Of a stretch of DNA of 64,000 nucleotides, positions 17,985 through 26,978 are shown piece after piece; the first letter of the stretch is position 1; each line of letters starts with the position of its first letter. The notes under the pieces were generated by a model, which saw nothing but the letters and a program-made list of their open reading frames with translations, did no database searches and had not been told where the DNA came from. Made by a program: the position numbers and the translations under genes. This stretch comes from Janibacter terrae NBRC 107853 (lineage in GTDB: Bacteria > Actinomycetota > Actinomycetes > Actinomycetales > Dermatophilaceae), in assembly GCF_001591405.1 (NCBI RefSeq), contig NZ_BCUV01000007.1:930001-994000 (forward strand). The letters run 5' to 3'.

Positions 17985-17999
17985 AGGCGCCAGCCTATG
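17982..17999. promoter_or_regulatory. Predicted LysR box over the regulator's start codon
   Basis: CATAGGC (17982-17988) and GCCTATG (17993-17999) form a perfect 7-4-7 inverted repeat; the core ATAG-N8-CTAT resembles LysR sites. The CAT at 17982-17984 is the reversed ATG of the LysR gene, so binding here would repress the regulator's own transcription or leaderless translation. Confidence 0.45.
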
Positions 18000-18087
18000 A
18001 CGCGATACCGACGTGGGTCTGGTTCACCGGGGCAGGTCTTCCTACCGTGGGAGGGAGATCCCCTTCGTCCTCATCGTCAGGAGAGCC

Positions 18088-18999
18088 ATGACCCCCTTCG
18101 TCCGCGTCGCCGCCGAGGTGCAGGAGGCCGTCTCCGCCGGCGCACCCGTCGTCGCCCTCGAGTCCACGATCTTCACCCACGGACTGCCCCGCCCGCGCAA
18201 TGTCGAGGTCGCCGAGGAGGCCGAGCAGATCGTCCGTGACGCGGGCGCCGTACCGGCCACCATCGGTGTGGTCCACGGCGAGCCGGTCGTCGGCCTGACC
18301 CGTGACGAGATCGTCGAGCTCAGCCAGGACGACGACGTGCTCAAGTCCGGCATCCGCGAGCTGCCGATCGGCGCGGTCAACGGCAAGAACGCCGGCACGA
18401 CCATCGCCGCGACCTCCCTCGTGGCCCACCGTGCGGGCGTCAAGGTCTTCGCGACCGGCGGCCTCGGTGGCGTGCACCACGGTGCGTCGACCAACTTCGA
18501 CGAGTCCGCCGACCTGCTCGCTCTCGCGCTCAACCCGATCGTGCTCGTCAGCTCCGGCGCCAAGGCGGTCCTCGACGTCCACGCGACCCTCGAGCGTTTC
18601 GAGAGCCTGAGCGTGCCGATCGTCGGCTACCGCACCAACGCCTACCCCGGCTTCTACTCGAGCGAGTCCGGGTTCCCCGTGCCGCACCGCATCGAGACCC
18701 CGCAGGATGCCGCGAAGATCTACGCGACCCAGCGCGCCCTCGACCTGACGACCGCCCTCCTCGTCGCCAACCCCGTCCCGGCCGACGAGCAGCTCGACCC
18801 CGCGCTGCTCGACGGCGTCATCGAGAAGGCCTGGGCCGCGCTCGACGAGCAGGGCATCTCCGGCCAGCAGGTCACCCCCTTCCTCCTCGACTTCATCCGC
18901 CGCGAGACGGGTGACGCGAGCCTCGACGCCAATGTCGCGCTCTACCGCAACAACGTCCGGCTCGCGTCCGAGATCGCCGTCGCGCTGACGCAGGGCTGA
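18088..18999 (+). CDS. psuG: Pseudouridine-5'-phosphate glycosidase
   Basis: A 303-residue protein from ATG 18088 with AGGAGAG upstream. It shows the PsuG signatures VVALESTIFTHGLPRP near residues 23-38, KNAGTTIAAT near 98-107 and ATGGLGGVHHG near 120-130, which hold the catalytic Lys and manganese-binding residues. It splits pseudouridine 5'-phosphate into uracil and ribose 5-phosphate. The kinase that makes its substrate is encoded next, completing a two-enzyme salvage route for modified RNA breakdown. Confidence 0.92.
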   Translation: MTPFVRVAAEVQEAVSAGAPVVALESTIFTHGLPRPRNVEVAEEAEQIVRDAGAVPATIGVVHGEPVVGLTRDEIVELSQDDDVLKSGIRELPIGAVNGKNAGTTIAATSLVAHRAGVKVFATGGLGGVHHGASTNFDESADLLALALNPIVLVSSGAKAVLDVHATLERFESLSVPIVGYRTNAYPGFYSSESGFPVPHRIETPQDAAKIYATQRALDLTTALLVANPVPADEQLDPALLDGVIEKAWAALDEQGISGQQVTPFLLDFIRRETGDASLDANVALYRNNVRLASEIAVALTQG

Positions 19000-19005
19000 C
19001 CGGCC

Positions 19006-19896
19006 GTGCTGGGCGTCATCGGCGACGTCGTGCAGGACGTCGTGGTGTGGATGCAGGAGCCGCTGCGCCCCGCCACGGACACGCTCTCCGAGATCACCAC
19101 GCGGCGCGGCGGGTCGGCGGCGAATGTCGCCGCCTTCGCCGGGCCGCGGCACCCGACGCGGTTCATCGGACGGGTCGGCGACGACCTCGGCGGTGACGCC
19201 GTGCGCCGCGAGCTCCAGGAGCGCGGCGTCGACGTGCGCCTCCAGGTCGGCGAGATCACCGGCATGATCGTGGTGCTCATCGACGACCGCGGCGAGCGGA
19301 TGATGTTTCCCTCCCGCGGCGAGTCGGCCCGCATCGCTCCCGTCGACGACGCCTGGCTCGAGGGCGTGGAGATCCTGCACCTCACCGGCTACTCGCTGGC
19401 GAGCGACCCCTCCGCGTCGAGCGTCCTCGACGCGGCCCGGCGGGTGCGCGCGGCCGGTGGCCGCATCTCGATCGACCTGTCGTCCACGGGGATGATCGAG
19501 CTCCACGGGCGGGACGCCTTCGCCGACCTCGTCCGCGACCTCGCGCCGGACTTCATCTCGGCCAACGAGGACGAGACCGCCCTCCTGCAGCTCGTCGAGG
19601 GGGACGGCGCGGGTCCGCTCGCCCGCGACCTGCCGGACACCGTCGTCCTGGCCCGCGCCGGCCAGGACCCGACCCGCATCATCCGCGGCCCCGAGGTCGT
19701 CGCGACCGTCCCCGTCGAGCCCGTCGACGGCGTCCGTGACATGACCGGCGCCGGCGACGCCTTCAACGCCGGGTTCCTCACCGCCGTGCTCCGCGGGGCA
19801 GGCCTGGAGGAGGCGGTCGAGTCCGGCCACGCCCTGTCCCGGCGCGTGCTCGCCCACCCGGGGGCGAGCGAGGGCCCGGAGTCCCTCCCCGCATGA
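19006..19896 (+). CDS. psuK: Pseudouridine kinase (PfkB family)
   Basis: A 296-residue PfkB-fold kinase with a GTG start six bases after psuG. GGSAANVAAFAG near residues 35-46 binds the nucleoside sugar, and DMTGAGDAFNAGF near 247-259 carries the catalytic Asp. Adjacent to psuG it is best assigned as the kinase converting pseudouridine to its 5'-phosphate. Sequence alone could not exclude another nucleoside or sugar kinase. It overlaps the next gene as ATGA. Confidence 0.85.
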   Translation: MLGVIGDVVQDVVVWMQEPLRPATDTLSEITTRRGGSAANVAAFAGPRHPTRFIGRVGDDLGGDAVRRELQERGVDVRLQVGEITGMIVVLIDDRGERMMFPSRGESARIAPVDDAWLEGVEILHLTGYSLASDPSASSVLDAARRVRAAGGRISIDLSSTGMIELHGRDAFADLVRDLAPDFISANEDETALLQLVEGDGAGPLARDLPDTVVLARAGQDPTRIIRGPEVVATVPVEPVDGVRDMTGAGDAFNAGFLTAVLRGAGLEEAVESGHALSRRVLAHPGASEGPESLPA

Positions 19897-21320
19897 CCAC
19901 CATGCCGCCCGACGTCCGCCCCACGACGACAGTGAGCGGTGTGGTGGGGCTGATGGCCGCGCTGCTGTCGGCGATCTTCGCCTTCCAGCTCAGCGCGTCG
20001 ATGCTCTCGCCCGTCCTCGCGACGATGGAGCGCGAGCTCGGGGCGACGTCGGCCGAGGTCGGCCTGACCCAGACGGCCTTCTTCGCGTCGGCGGCGCTCT
20101 TCTCCCTCTTCCTGCCGCGCTGGGGCGACCTCGTCGGGCGCAAACGGCTGATGCTCGGCATGCTCGCCGTGACCACCGTCGGCGCCGTCGTCTCCGCGCT
20201 CGCCCCGACGGTGGGGGCGCTCGGCGTCGGCCGGGTGGTGCAGGGGATCTCCGGGCCGATCGTGCCCATGGCCCTGATCATGTTGCGCGTGCAGGTGCCG
20301 GACGGACGGCGGTACGCCCGGCTGATGGCGGTGCTCACCGCGGTCAACGGCGGCATCGCCGGCGTCGACGCGCTCGCCGGCGGGTGGCTCGCGGCGACCT
20401 GGGGCTTCCGCTCGGTCTTCTGGGTCATGGCCGTCATGGGCGTCCTGGCCCTCGTGGCGATCGCGCTGGGGACGCGCGAGTCCCGCTCGGAGCGCTCGGT
20501 GCCCATGGACTGGAAGGGGGTCACCGCCCTCGTCATCGTCCTGGCGGCGCTGTACTTCGCCCTCGACGAGGCGGGCAAGGTCGCCGACGCGAGCTGGCTC
20601 CTCGTCATCGGCCTGACCGGGGTCGCGGCGGTCGCCTTCGCCGTCTTCTGGCAGCTCGAGCAGCGGGTCGCGCACCCGCTCGTCACGACACGCTACCTGC
20701 GGCAACGGCGCACCTGGGCGCTGCTCGGGACGACCCTGCTCACGATGTCCGGCGTCTTCGCGGTGATGAACGGCCTGCTGCCCAACATCGCCCAGGACCC
20801 CGACGGCGGGATCGCCCTCGGGGCGGACGAGGTGTCCTGGTGGACGCTCACGCCGTATGCGCTCGCGGGCTTCGTCATGGGGCCGGTCGCCGGGCAGCTC
20901 GCCGCGCGGTGCGGATACGCGCGGGTGCTGCGCGTCGGGCTCGGCGTCAGCATCGGGGCGCTCGTCGGGACGGCGCTCCTCGCGGAGTCGTTGACGCCGG
21001 CGCTGCTCCTGGCGGTCTTCGTCCTCGTCGGCATCAGCTATGCGGGCACGTGCAACATCATGCTCAACGGCCTCGGTGTCGTGCTCAGCCCCAAGGACAA
21101 CCAGGGGTACCTGCCGGGGATGAACTCCGGTGCCTTCAATCTCGGCGCCGGGTTGAGCTTCGCGCTCCTCTTCGGGATCGACACCGCGGTGGGCTCGGCA
21201 GCGGGCGCAGGGGCCGGGTACCGCGCCGGCATCCTCACGGGTGCGGTGCTCCTCGTCCTCGCGCTCGCGCTGTCCTTCCTCATCCCCCGGCCCGACGAGG
21301 AGTCGCACCACGGGGGGTGA
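19893..21320 (+). CDS. MFS transporter, probable nucleoside transport
   Basis: A 475-residue protein with about 14 hydrophobic segments, DHA2-like. RWGDLVGRKRLMLG near residues 73-86 is the MFS motif A between helices 2 and 3. It is translationally coupled to psuK, so it probably imports or exports pseudouridine or a breakdown product; the direction is not determinable. The similar drug exporters of this group are the main alternative. Confidence 0.78.
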   Translation: MTTMPPDVRPTTTVSGVVGLMAALLSAIFAFQLSASMLSPVLATMERELGATSAEVGLTQTAFFASAALFSLFLPRWGDLVGRKRLMLGMLAVTTVGAVVSALAPTVGALGVGRVVQGISGPIVPMALIMLRVQVPDGRRYARLMAVLTAVNGGIAGVDALAGGWLAATWGFRSVFWVMAVMGVLALVAIALGTRESRSERSVPMDWKGVTALVIVLAALYFALDEAGKVADASWLLVIGLTGVAAVAFAVFWQLEQRVAHPLVTTRYLRQRRTWALLGTTLLTMSGVFAVMNGLLPNIAQDPDGGIALGADEVSWWTLTPYALAGFVMGPVAGQLAARCGYARVLRVGLGVSIGALVGTALLAESLTPALLLAVFVLVGISYAGTCNIMLNGLGVVLSPKDNQGYLPGMNSGAFNLGAGLSFALLFGIDTAVGSAAGAGAGYRAGILTGAVLLVLALALSFLIPRPDEESHHGG

Positions 21321-21344
21321 CGTGCCGGGGTTGTCTTGTTAGCA

Positions 21345-21354
21345 TGTCAGGACA
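21345..21354. promoter_or_regulatory. Predicted IolR operator upstream of iolA
   Basis: TGTCAGGACA is the exact reverse complement of the site before iolG and again fits the IolR consensus KGWCHTRACA (on the minus strand). It lies 31 bases upstream of the iolA ATG, so it would cover the promoter region. It ties the detached iolA gene to the main iol operon. Confidence 0.65.
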
Positions 21355-21385
21355 AATACCCCGCTTTGCCCAAAGGAGGGCACAG

Positions 21386-22897
21386 ATGAGCGTCTCCACC
21401 CGCACCGCTCCCGGCCGCATCACCCACCTCGTCGGTCACTCGTCGTGGGAGGGGGAGGCCGCGCGCACGTCGGAGGTCTTCAACCCCGCGACGGGCGAGG
21501 TCACGGGGGCGCTCGACCTCGCGAGCGCCGACGTCGTCGACGAGGTCGTGGCCCGGGCGAAGGGGGCGTGGCAGGAGTGGCGGCACGTCTCGCTGGCCCG
21601 CCGGGTCCGGGTGCTCTTCGCCTTCCGCCAGCTGCTCGAGCAGCACAAGGACGAGATCGCGCGGGCCATCACCGCGGAGCACGGGAAGACCTACGAGGAC
21701 GCCAAGGCGGAGATCTCCCGCGGCCAGGAGGTCGTCGAGTTCGCCTGCGGGATCCCGCACCTGCTCAAGGGCGGGTTCTCGGAGAACGTCTCGACCGACA
21801 TCGACGCCTACTCGATCCTGCAGCCGCTCGGTGTCGTCGGGATCATCTCGCCTTTCAACTTCCCGGCGATGGTGCCGTTGTGGTTCGTGCCCGTCGCCGT
21901 GGCGACGGGCAACGCCGTCGTCATCAAGCCGAGCGAGAAGGACCCGACCGCCGTCAACCTCATCGCCGACCTGTGGCGCGAGGCCGGCCTGCCCGACGGC
22001 GTGATGAATGTCGTCCACGGCGACAAGGAGGCCGTCGACGCGCTGCTCGACCACCCGGACGTCAAGGCGATCTCCTTCGTCGGGTCGACCCCGATCGCGC
22101 GCTACGTCTACGAGCGCGGGGTCGCGACAGGCAAGCGCGTCCAGGCGCTCGGCGGGGCGAAGAACCACATGCTCGTCCTGCCCGACGCCGACCTCGACCT
22201 CGCGGCCGACGCGGCGGTCTCGGCGGGCTACGGCGCGGCCGGCGAGCGGTGCATGGCGATCTCCGTCGTCCTCGCGAGCGACGTGATCGCGGACGAGCTC
22301 GTCGCCAAGATCGCCGAGCGCACCCGCACGTTGCGCACGGGCGACGGCATGAGCGAGGCCGACATGGGCCCGCTCGTCACCCGCGCCCACCTCGACAAGG
22401 TGACGGGCTACGTGGAGGCCGGCGTCACCGCGGGTGCCGAGCTGGTCATCGACGGGCGCGAGGGCGCCGACGAGCTGGGCTCGGGCTTCTTCCTGGCGCC
22501 GACGCTCTTCGACCGGGTCACGCCGGACATGACGATCTACACCGACGAGATCTTCGGGCCGGTCCTCTCGGTCGTGCGCGTCGGCTCGTACGACGAGGGG
22601 CTGCAGCTGATCAACGACAACCCGTACGGCAACGGGACGACGATCTTCACCAACGACGGCGGGGCCGCGCGGCGCTTCCAGCACGAGGTCGAGGTCGGGA
22701 TGGTCGGCATCAACGTGCCGATCCCCACACCCATGGCGTACTACTCCTTCGGCGGGTGGAAGAACAGCCTCTTCGGCGACACCCACGCCCACGGCATCGA
22801 GGGCGTGCACTTCTTCACCCGGACCAAGGCGGTCACGCAGCGGTGGCTCGACCCGAGCCACGGTGGGCTCAACCTGGGGTTCCCGCAGAACGACTGA
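21386..22897 (+). CDS. iolA: Methylmalonate/malonate-semialdehyde dehydrogenase
   Basis: A 503-residue CoA-acylating aldehyde dehydrogenase, preceded by AAAGGAGG. ISPFNFPAMVP around residue 158 supplies the oxyanion Asn, and GAAGERCMAIS carries the catalytic Cys289. The MmsA/IolA subfamily makes acetyl-CoA from malonate semialdehyde at the end of inositol catabolism, and also serves valine catabolism as propionyl-CoA former. An IolR-type site upstream supports the inositol role. It ends at a strong convergent terminator. Confidence 0.88.
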   Translation: MSVSTRTAPGRITHLVGHSSWEGEAARTSEVFNPATGEVTGALDLASADVVDEVVARAKGAWQEWRHVSLARRVRVLFAFRQLLEQHKDEIARAITAEHGKTYEDAKAEISRGQEVVEFACGIPHLLKGGFSENVSTDIDAYSILQPLGVVGIISPFNFPAMVPLWFVPVAVATGNAVVIKPSEKDPTAVNLIADLWREAGLPDGVMNVVHGDKEAVDALLDHPDVKAISFVGSTPIARYVYERGVATGKRVQALGGAKNHMLVLPDADLDLAADAAVSAGYGAAGERCMAISVVLASDVIADELVAKIAERTRTLRTGDGMSEADMGPLVTRAHLDKVTGYVEAGVTAGAELVIDGREGADELGSGFFLAPTLFDRVTPDMTIYTDEIFGPVLSVVRVGSYDEGLQLINDNPYGNGTTIFTNDGGAARRFQHEVEVGMVGINVPIPTPMAYYSFGGWKNSLFGDTHAHGIEGVHFFTRTKAVTQRWLDPSHGGLNLGFPQND

Positions 22898-22933
22898 TGA
22901 CCGGCGGCGGCATGCTCTGTGCTCCCCGCCGGA

Positions 22934-22989
22934 CTTCGCCCCTGACTCGTCCTGTGAATCTTGATCGCGAGTACGAGTCAGGGACGAAG
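22934..22989. terminator. Bidirectional terminator between iolA and lipase gene
   Basis: CCCTGACTCGT (22940-22950) pairs perfectly with ACGAGTCAGGG (22973-22983). After one mismatch the stem extends through CTTCG (22934-22938) and CGAAG (22985-22989). It sits between convergent genes. There is no T tract, as is common in high-GC actinomycetes. Confidence 0.75.
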
Positions 22990-23024
22990 GGGGCGGCGGA
23001 CCGCCCTGAGGTGTTGGGACGCGC

Positions 23025-23834
23025 TCAGCGGATGTGCTGGTGCACGAAGGCCAGGACGTCGTCGAGGACCTCCTCGCGGTTGACCTCGTTGAAGATCTCG
23101 TGCCGGGCGCCGGGGTAGCGCTTGGACGGTGCCTGGTCGGGCGCGATGTGTGCCCAGCCCTCGTCGCTCGGACCGATGGGGACGAGCTGGTCGTCCTCGC
23201 CGTGCAGCCAGATCGTCGGGACCGTCAGGCGCCCACCGAGCGTGATCGCCTCGAGCTCGGCCTTGAGGGCGCGCAGCGTCGGGCGCTTGAAGTCGCCGTG
23301 CCAGACGAGCTCGTCCTCCTCGTAGGCACGGCCCACGTCGGGGTCCCGGCTGAGGGTCGTGGGGTCGATGGGTGTGGACGGGATCTCCTCGAGGTCGGCG
23401 AGGCCCGTGGCCGCCCACGTCCCGAGGACCGGCCCGGAGAGCACGGTGGCCGTGAGCCGGTCGGCGTACCGCTGGGTGTAGCGCGCGGCGATCATGCCGC
23501 CCAGCGAGTGGCCGATGAGCACGAGCGGCAGCCCCGGGTTCTCCGCCCGGGCCCGCTGGACGAGCAGGTCGAGGTCGTCGACCACCGGCTCGAAGTCCTC
23601 GACGAGCACCCGCTCACCCTCGCTGCGCCCGTGGCCGACGTGGTCGTGGGCGTAGACGACGGCCCCGTCCGCGGTCAGGCGGTCGGCCACCCACTGGTAG
23701 CGACCGATGTGCTCGCCGTAGCCGTGGGCGATGACCGCGACCCAGGTCGGGTCGCCGGGTGGGCTCCACAGCGATCCGATGAGCAGGCCGGCGTGGCCCT
23801 GGGTCTCGATGTCCTCGGGCGGGATGGGGCTCAT
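23025..23834 (-). CDS. Alpha/beta hydrolase, monoacylglycerol-lipase-like
   Basis: The ATG at 23834 gives 269 residues. VIAHGYGEHIGRYQ near residues 34-47 is the oxyanion-hole segment of the monoglyceride lipase group; GHSLGG near 109-114 holds the nucleophilic Ser; LHGEDDQLVP and GARHEIFNE carry the Asp and His of the triad. It probably hydrolyses monoacylglycerols or similar esters. There is no signal peptide, so it is cytoplasmic. It is a single gene, divergent from the flavoprotein at 23956. Confidence 0.82.
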   Translation of the reverse strand: MSPIPPEDIETQGHAGLLIGSLWSPPGDPTWVAVIAHGYGEHIGRYQWVADRLTADGAVVYAHDHVGHGRSEGERVLVEDFEPVVDDLDLLVQRARAENPGLPLVLIGHSLGGMIAARYTQRYADRLTATVLSGPVLGTWAATGLADLEEIPSTPIDPTTLSRDPDVGRAYEEDELVWHGDFKRPTLRALKAELEAITLGGRLTVPTIWLHGEDDQLVPIGPSDEGWAHIAPDQAPSKRYPGARHEIFNEVNREEVLDDVLAFVHQHIR

Positions 23835-23955
23835 GGGTCCTCCTGGGTGACGTCCGTGTCCTACCCAGTCTCGCAGTGACCGGCGGGCGAAGGGGAGGCA
23901 CGTCCCGGCGGGTGGGCACGATCGCGGGATACGGTGCGTGTGCGAGGGTCGGCAC

Positions 23956-25179
23956 ATGAGCGAGCGCGCACCCCACGAGCCGGGCATCGTCGTCGTCGGG
24001 GCCGGCGAGTGCGGGACCCGCGCGGCGATGACCTTGCGGGACAAGGGGTTCGACGGCCCCATCACCCTCATCGGCCGGGAGACGGTGCACGCCTACGAGC
24101 GTCCCCCGCTGTCGAAGGCCTCGCTCGCCGCCGAGGCCTCGGACCTCGTCCACCCATGGACCCGCGAGGAGCTCGAGGGGGCGGGGATCTCCCTTCGCCT
24201 CGGGGTGGAGGTCACCTCGATCGACCTCGGGACGCGGACCGTGGTCACCGACGTCGGACCGCTCGCGTACGACCGGTTGCTCCTCGCGCTCGGCTCGCGC
24301 GCCCGCCGGCTCGACCTCGAGCACCTGCACTACCTGCGCACCCGCGAGGACGCGGACGCGCTGCGCGGCGTCGTCCGCGAGGGTGGGCGCCTGCTCGTCA
24401 TCGGGGCGGGTTTCGTCGGGCTCGAGGTCGCTGCCGGGGCGCGCGAGCGGGGCATGGAGGTCACCGTCATCGAGGCCGCCGACCGTGCCCTGGCCCGGGC
24501 CGTCCCCGCGGTCGTCGCGGAGCGTGTCGTCGCCCTCCACGCCCACCACGGCGTCACGATCCGCACCCGGACGACCGTCACCGCCGTGCAGGACGAAGGG
24601 AGCCACCTGCTGGCCACCCTCTCCACCGGGGAGACCATCGTGGCCGACGCCGTCGTCGCGGGCGTCGGCGCCGAGCCGGTCACCGAGATCGCCGCTGCCG
24701 CAGGCCTGCTCGTCGAGGACGGGATCGTCGTCGACGAGCTGCTGCGCACGAGCGACCCGCACGTCTGGGCGGCGGGGGACTGCGCGTCCTACCCCGACCC
24801 GCGCACCGGCCGGCGCGTGCGGATCGAGTCCTGGCGCAGCGCCCACGACCAGGCGGTGAGCGCGGCCGCGGCGATGCTCGGCGAGACCGAGCCGCACGCA
24901 GCCGTCGCGTGGTTCTGGTCCGACCAGTACGACCAGATGCTGCAGACCGCCGGGGTGCCCGGCCCCGGGGAGCGCGAGGTCGTCCGCGCGCGCGAGGACG
25001 GCTCGCTCCTCCACCTCGGCCTGGCCGCCGACGGGCGCGTGCTCGATGCGACCTCGCTGGGGCGAGGACCGGTGGTGGCCAAGGACATCCGCGTCGCGGA
25101 GCAGCTCATCGCGGCGGGCGCGAGGCCCGACGTGAGCGACCTCGAGGACCCGGGGGTCCCCCTTCGCTCGCTGCTGTGA
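23956..25179 (+). CDS. FAD-dependent ferredoxin-reductase-like oxidoreductase
   Basis: A 407-residue protein with an FAD-binding motif (VVVGAGECGTRAA), FERPPLSK-like YERPPLSKASL, an NAD-binding motif (LLVIGAGFVGLEVA) and the terminal FAD motif VWAAGDCASY. This is the architecture of rubredoxin/ferredoxin reductases of aromatic and P450 systems (BenD/CamA-like), including the C-terminal reductase-like domain. No ferredoxin or oxygenase partner is adjacent, although a PhyH-type dioxygenase operon lies convergently downstream. GTG 23938 is an alternative start. Confidence 0.8.
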   Translation: MSERAPHEPGIVVVGAGECGTRAAMTLRDKGFDGPITLIGRETVHAYERPPLSKASLAAEASDLVHPWTREELEGAGISLRLGVEVTSIDLGTRTVVTDVGPLAYDRLLLALGSRARRLDLEHLHYLRTREDADALRGVVREGGRLLVIGAGFVGLEVAAGARERGMEVTVIEAADRALARAVPAVVAERVVALHAHHGVTIRTRTTVTAVQDEGSHLLATLSTGETIVADAVVAGVGAEPVTEIAAAAGLLVEDGIVVDELLRTSDPHVWAAGDCASYPDPRTGRRVRIESWRSAHDQAVSAAAAMLGETEPHAAVAWFWSDQYDQMLQTAGVPGPGEREVVRAREDGSLLHLGLAADGRVLDATSLGRGPVVAKDIRVAEQLIAAGARPDVSDLEDPGVPLRSLL

Positions 25180-25180
25180 C

Positions 25181-26206
25181 TCAGGCGCCCGCGGCGGCGC
25201 GGACCTCCGCGATCGTCACCGGCCGGCGCTGCGCGGCCGACAGCGTCGCCGCCTCGGCCGTCCACGCCGTGCCCATCGCGTCCGCGACGGTGCACGGGTT
25301 GTCGACCTCCCCGGCCGCGACCTGGGTGAAGACGCCGAGCTCCACGCGGAAGGCCTGCGCGAGGCGGTCCATGAAGAACCCGTGCGCCGGGCCGCCCGGC
25401 CAGGAGATGCCCGGCTGGGTCGAGCGCAGGGGCAGACCCTCGTCGAGACCGGCGGCCACCGCGTCGCGGACACCGTGCACCTCGAGGCGGACGTCGTAGC
25501 CGGCGCCGTTGGTGCGGGTGTCGGACACCACGCCGATCGTGCCGTCGGAGAGGGTGAGCAGCGCCGAGACGCTCGAGAAGTCGCCATTGTCGGCGTACAT
25601 CTCCGGGGCGGCGTGGGGGTCGACCGAGCCGACGGCGTGGACCTCGACGACCTCCTGACCGGTCACCCAGCGCACCGCGTCGAAGTCGTGCACGGAGCAG
25701 TCGCGGAAGATCCCGCCGCTCACCGCGAGGTAGGCCGCCGGCGGGGGCGCGGGGTCGAGGGTCGTCGAGCGGACCGTCGTGATCCGCCCCAGCGCGCCCG
25801 ATCGGACGGCGGCACGGGCGGCGACGAAGGCCGGGTCGAAGCGGCGCGGGTAGCCGATCTGCACCGGCACGTCGCTCCCGGCGACCGCCGCCTCGACGGC
25901 CAGGGACTCGGCGATGGTGCCGGCGACCGGCTTCTCGCAGAAGGTCGGGATGCCCGCGTCGACCGCCGCGCGGATGAGCTCGGCGTGCGCGTTGGTCGCC
26001 GCCGCGATGACGACCCCGTCGACGCCGTCGGCGAGGACGGCGGCCGGGTCGGCGACCGCGCGCGCCTTGCCGGTGCGGGCCGTCACGGCCTCGACGGCTG
26101 CCGCGACCGGGTCGGTGACGACGAGCTCGTCGACGTGGTCGAGCCCGGCGAAGGTGTCGGCGTGGAACGCGCCGATGCGCCCGAGGCCGATGAGTCCGAT
26201 GCGCAT
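25181..26206 (-). CDS. Gfo/Idh/MocA family inositol dehydrogenase (IolG paralogue)
   Basis: A 341-residue protein very like the first iolG product: the same GLIGLGRIGAFHADT start, FCEKPVAG, and GGIFRDCSVHDFDAVRW. It lies last in a three-gene minus-strand operon after a PhyH dioxygenase and an SDR. No IolR-type operator was seen before that operon, so it is probably regulated separately. The likely substrate is an inositol isomer or methylated or deoxy-inositol; the operon context is the only clue. Confidence 0.82.
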   Translation of the reverse strand: MRIGLIGLGRIGAFHADTFAGLDHVDELVVTDPVAAAVEAVTARTGKARAVADPAAVLADGVDGVVIAAATNAHAELIRAAVDAGIPTFCEKPVAGTIAESLAVEAAVAGSDVPVQIGYPRRFDPAFVAARAAVRSGALGRITTVRSTTLDPAPPPAAYLAVSGGIFRDCSVHDFDAVRWVTGQEVVEVHAVGSVDPHAAPEMYADNGDFSSVSALLTLSDGTIGVVSDTRTNGAGYDVRLEVHGVRDAVAAGLDEGLPLRSTQPGISWPGGPAHGFFMDRLAQAFRVELGVFTQVAAGEVDNPCTVADAMGTAWTAEAATLSAAQRRPVTIAEVRAAAGA

Positions 26207-26207
26207 G

Positions 26208-26978
26208 TCAGTCCTGTCCTCCGATGACCTGCTGGTCCCAGTCGATGACGGAGCCGGTGACGACGCCGCTGCGGTCGGAGAGCAGGAAGACGACCGCGTC
26301 CGCGATCTCGTCGACCTGCCCGAGCTTGCCCATGGGCAGGCGGGCGTTCGCCTGCTCCACCCAGTCGTCGCCGGCGCCGTGGAAGCGCCGCTGCGTCGCG
26401 TCCTCACCCGCGGTCTGCGTCCACCCGATGTTGAGGGCGTTGACCCGGACCCGGTCGAAGCGGTGCGCGTGGGCGACGTTCTTCGTCAGGCCGAGCAGGC
26501 CCGACTTGGCCGCGACGTAGGGGGCCAGGTACGGCTGGCCGCCGAGCGCGCTGATGCTCGCGATGTTGACGATCGTGCCCGCCGCCCCGCGCCCGGTCAT
26601 GTCGGCGATCGCCGCCTGCATCGTGAAGAAGGGCCCGCGCAGGTTGGTCGCGATGTGCCGGTCGAAAAGCTCCGGGTCGGTGTCGAGGATCGACCCGCGG
26701 TCGGTCAGGCCGGCGCAGTTGACGAGGGCGTCGACGCGTCCGTGGCGCTCGATGGTCTGGGCGACGACCCCCTTCGCGTCCTCGACGACTGAGACATCGC
26801 CGGTGACGGCGGAGGCCGACCCGCCGATCTCCGCGGCCAGGGCCTCGCCCGGCTCGGCCCGGCGACCGCTCACGACGACGGTGGCACCTTCCCGGGCCGC
26901 GGCGCGGGCGATGCCCGCCCCGAGACCCGAGGTGCCACCGACGACGAGCACGACCTTGTCGGTGAGCAGCTCCTGCAT
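26208..26978 (-). CDS. Short-chain dehydrogenase/reductase
   Basis: A 256-residue classical SDR: cofactor motif GGTSGLGAG near residues 14-22, NCAG near 87-90, catalytic Ser in NIASIS and YVAAK near 152-156. The arginines after the second strand (SGRRAEP) favour NADP. It starts inside the stop of the dioxygenase gene (TGATG) and ends one base before the dehydrogenase gene, so the three proteins are co-translated. It probably oxidises a hydroxyl of the compound handled by the neighbours. Confidence 0.85.
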   Translation of the reverse strand: MQELLTDKVVLVVGGTSGLGAGIARAAAREGATVVVSGRRAEPGEALAAEIGGSASAVTGDVSVVEDAKGVVAQTIERHGRVDALVNCAGLTDRGSILDTDPELFDRHIATNLRGPFFTMQAAIADMTGRGAAGTIVNIASISALGGQPYLAPYVAAKSGLLGLTKNVAHAHRFDRVRVNALNIGWTQTAGEDATQRRFHGAGDDWVEQANARLPMGKLGQVDEIADAVVFLLSDRSGVVTGSVIDWDQQVIGGQD

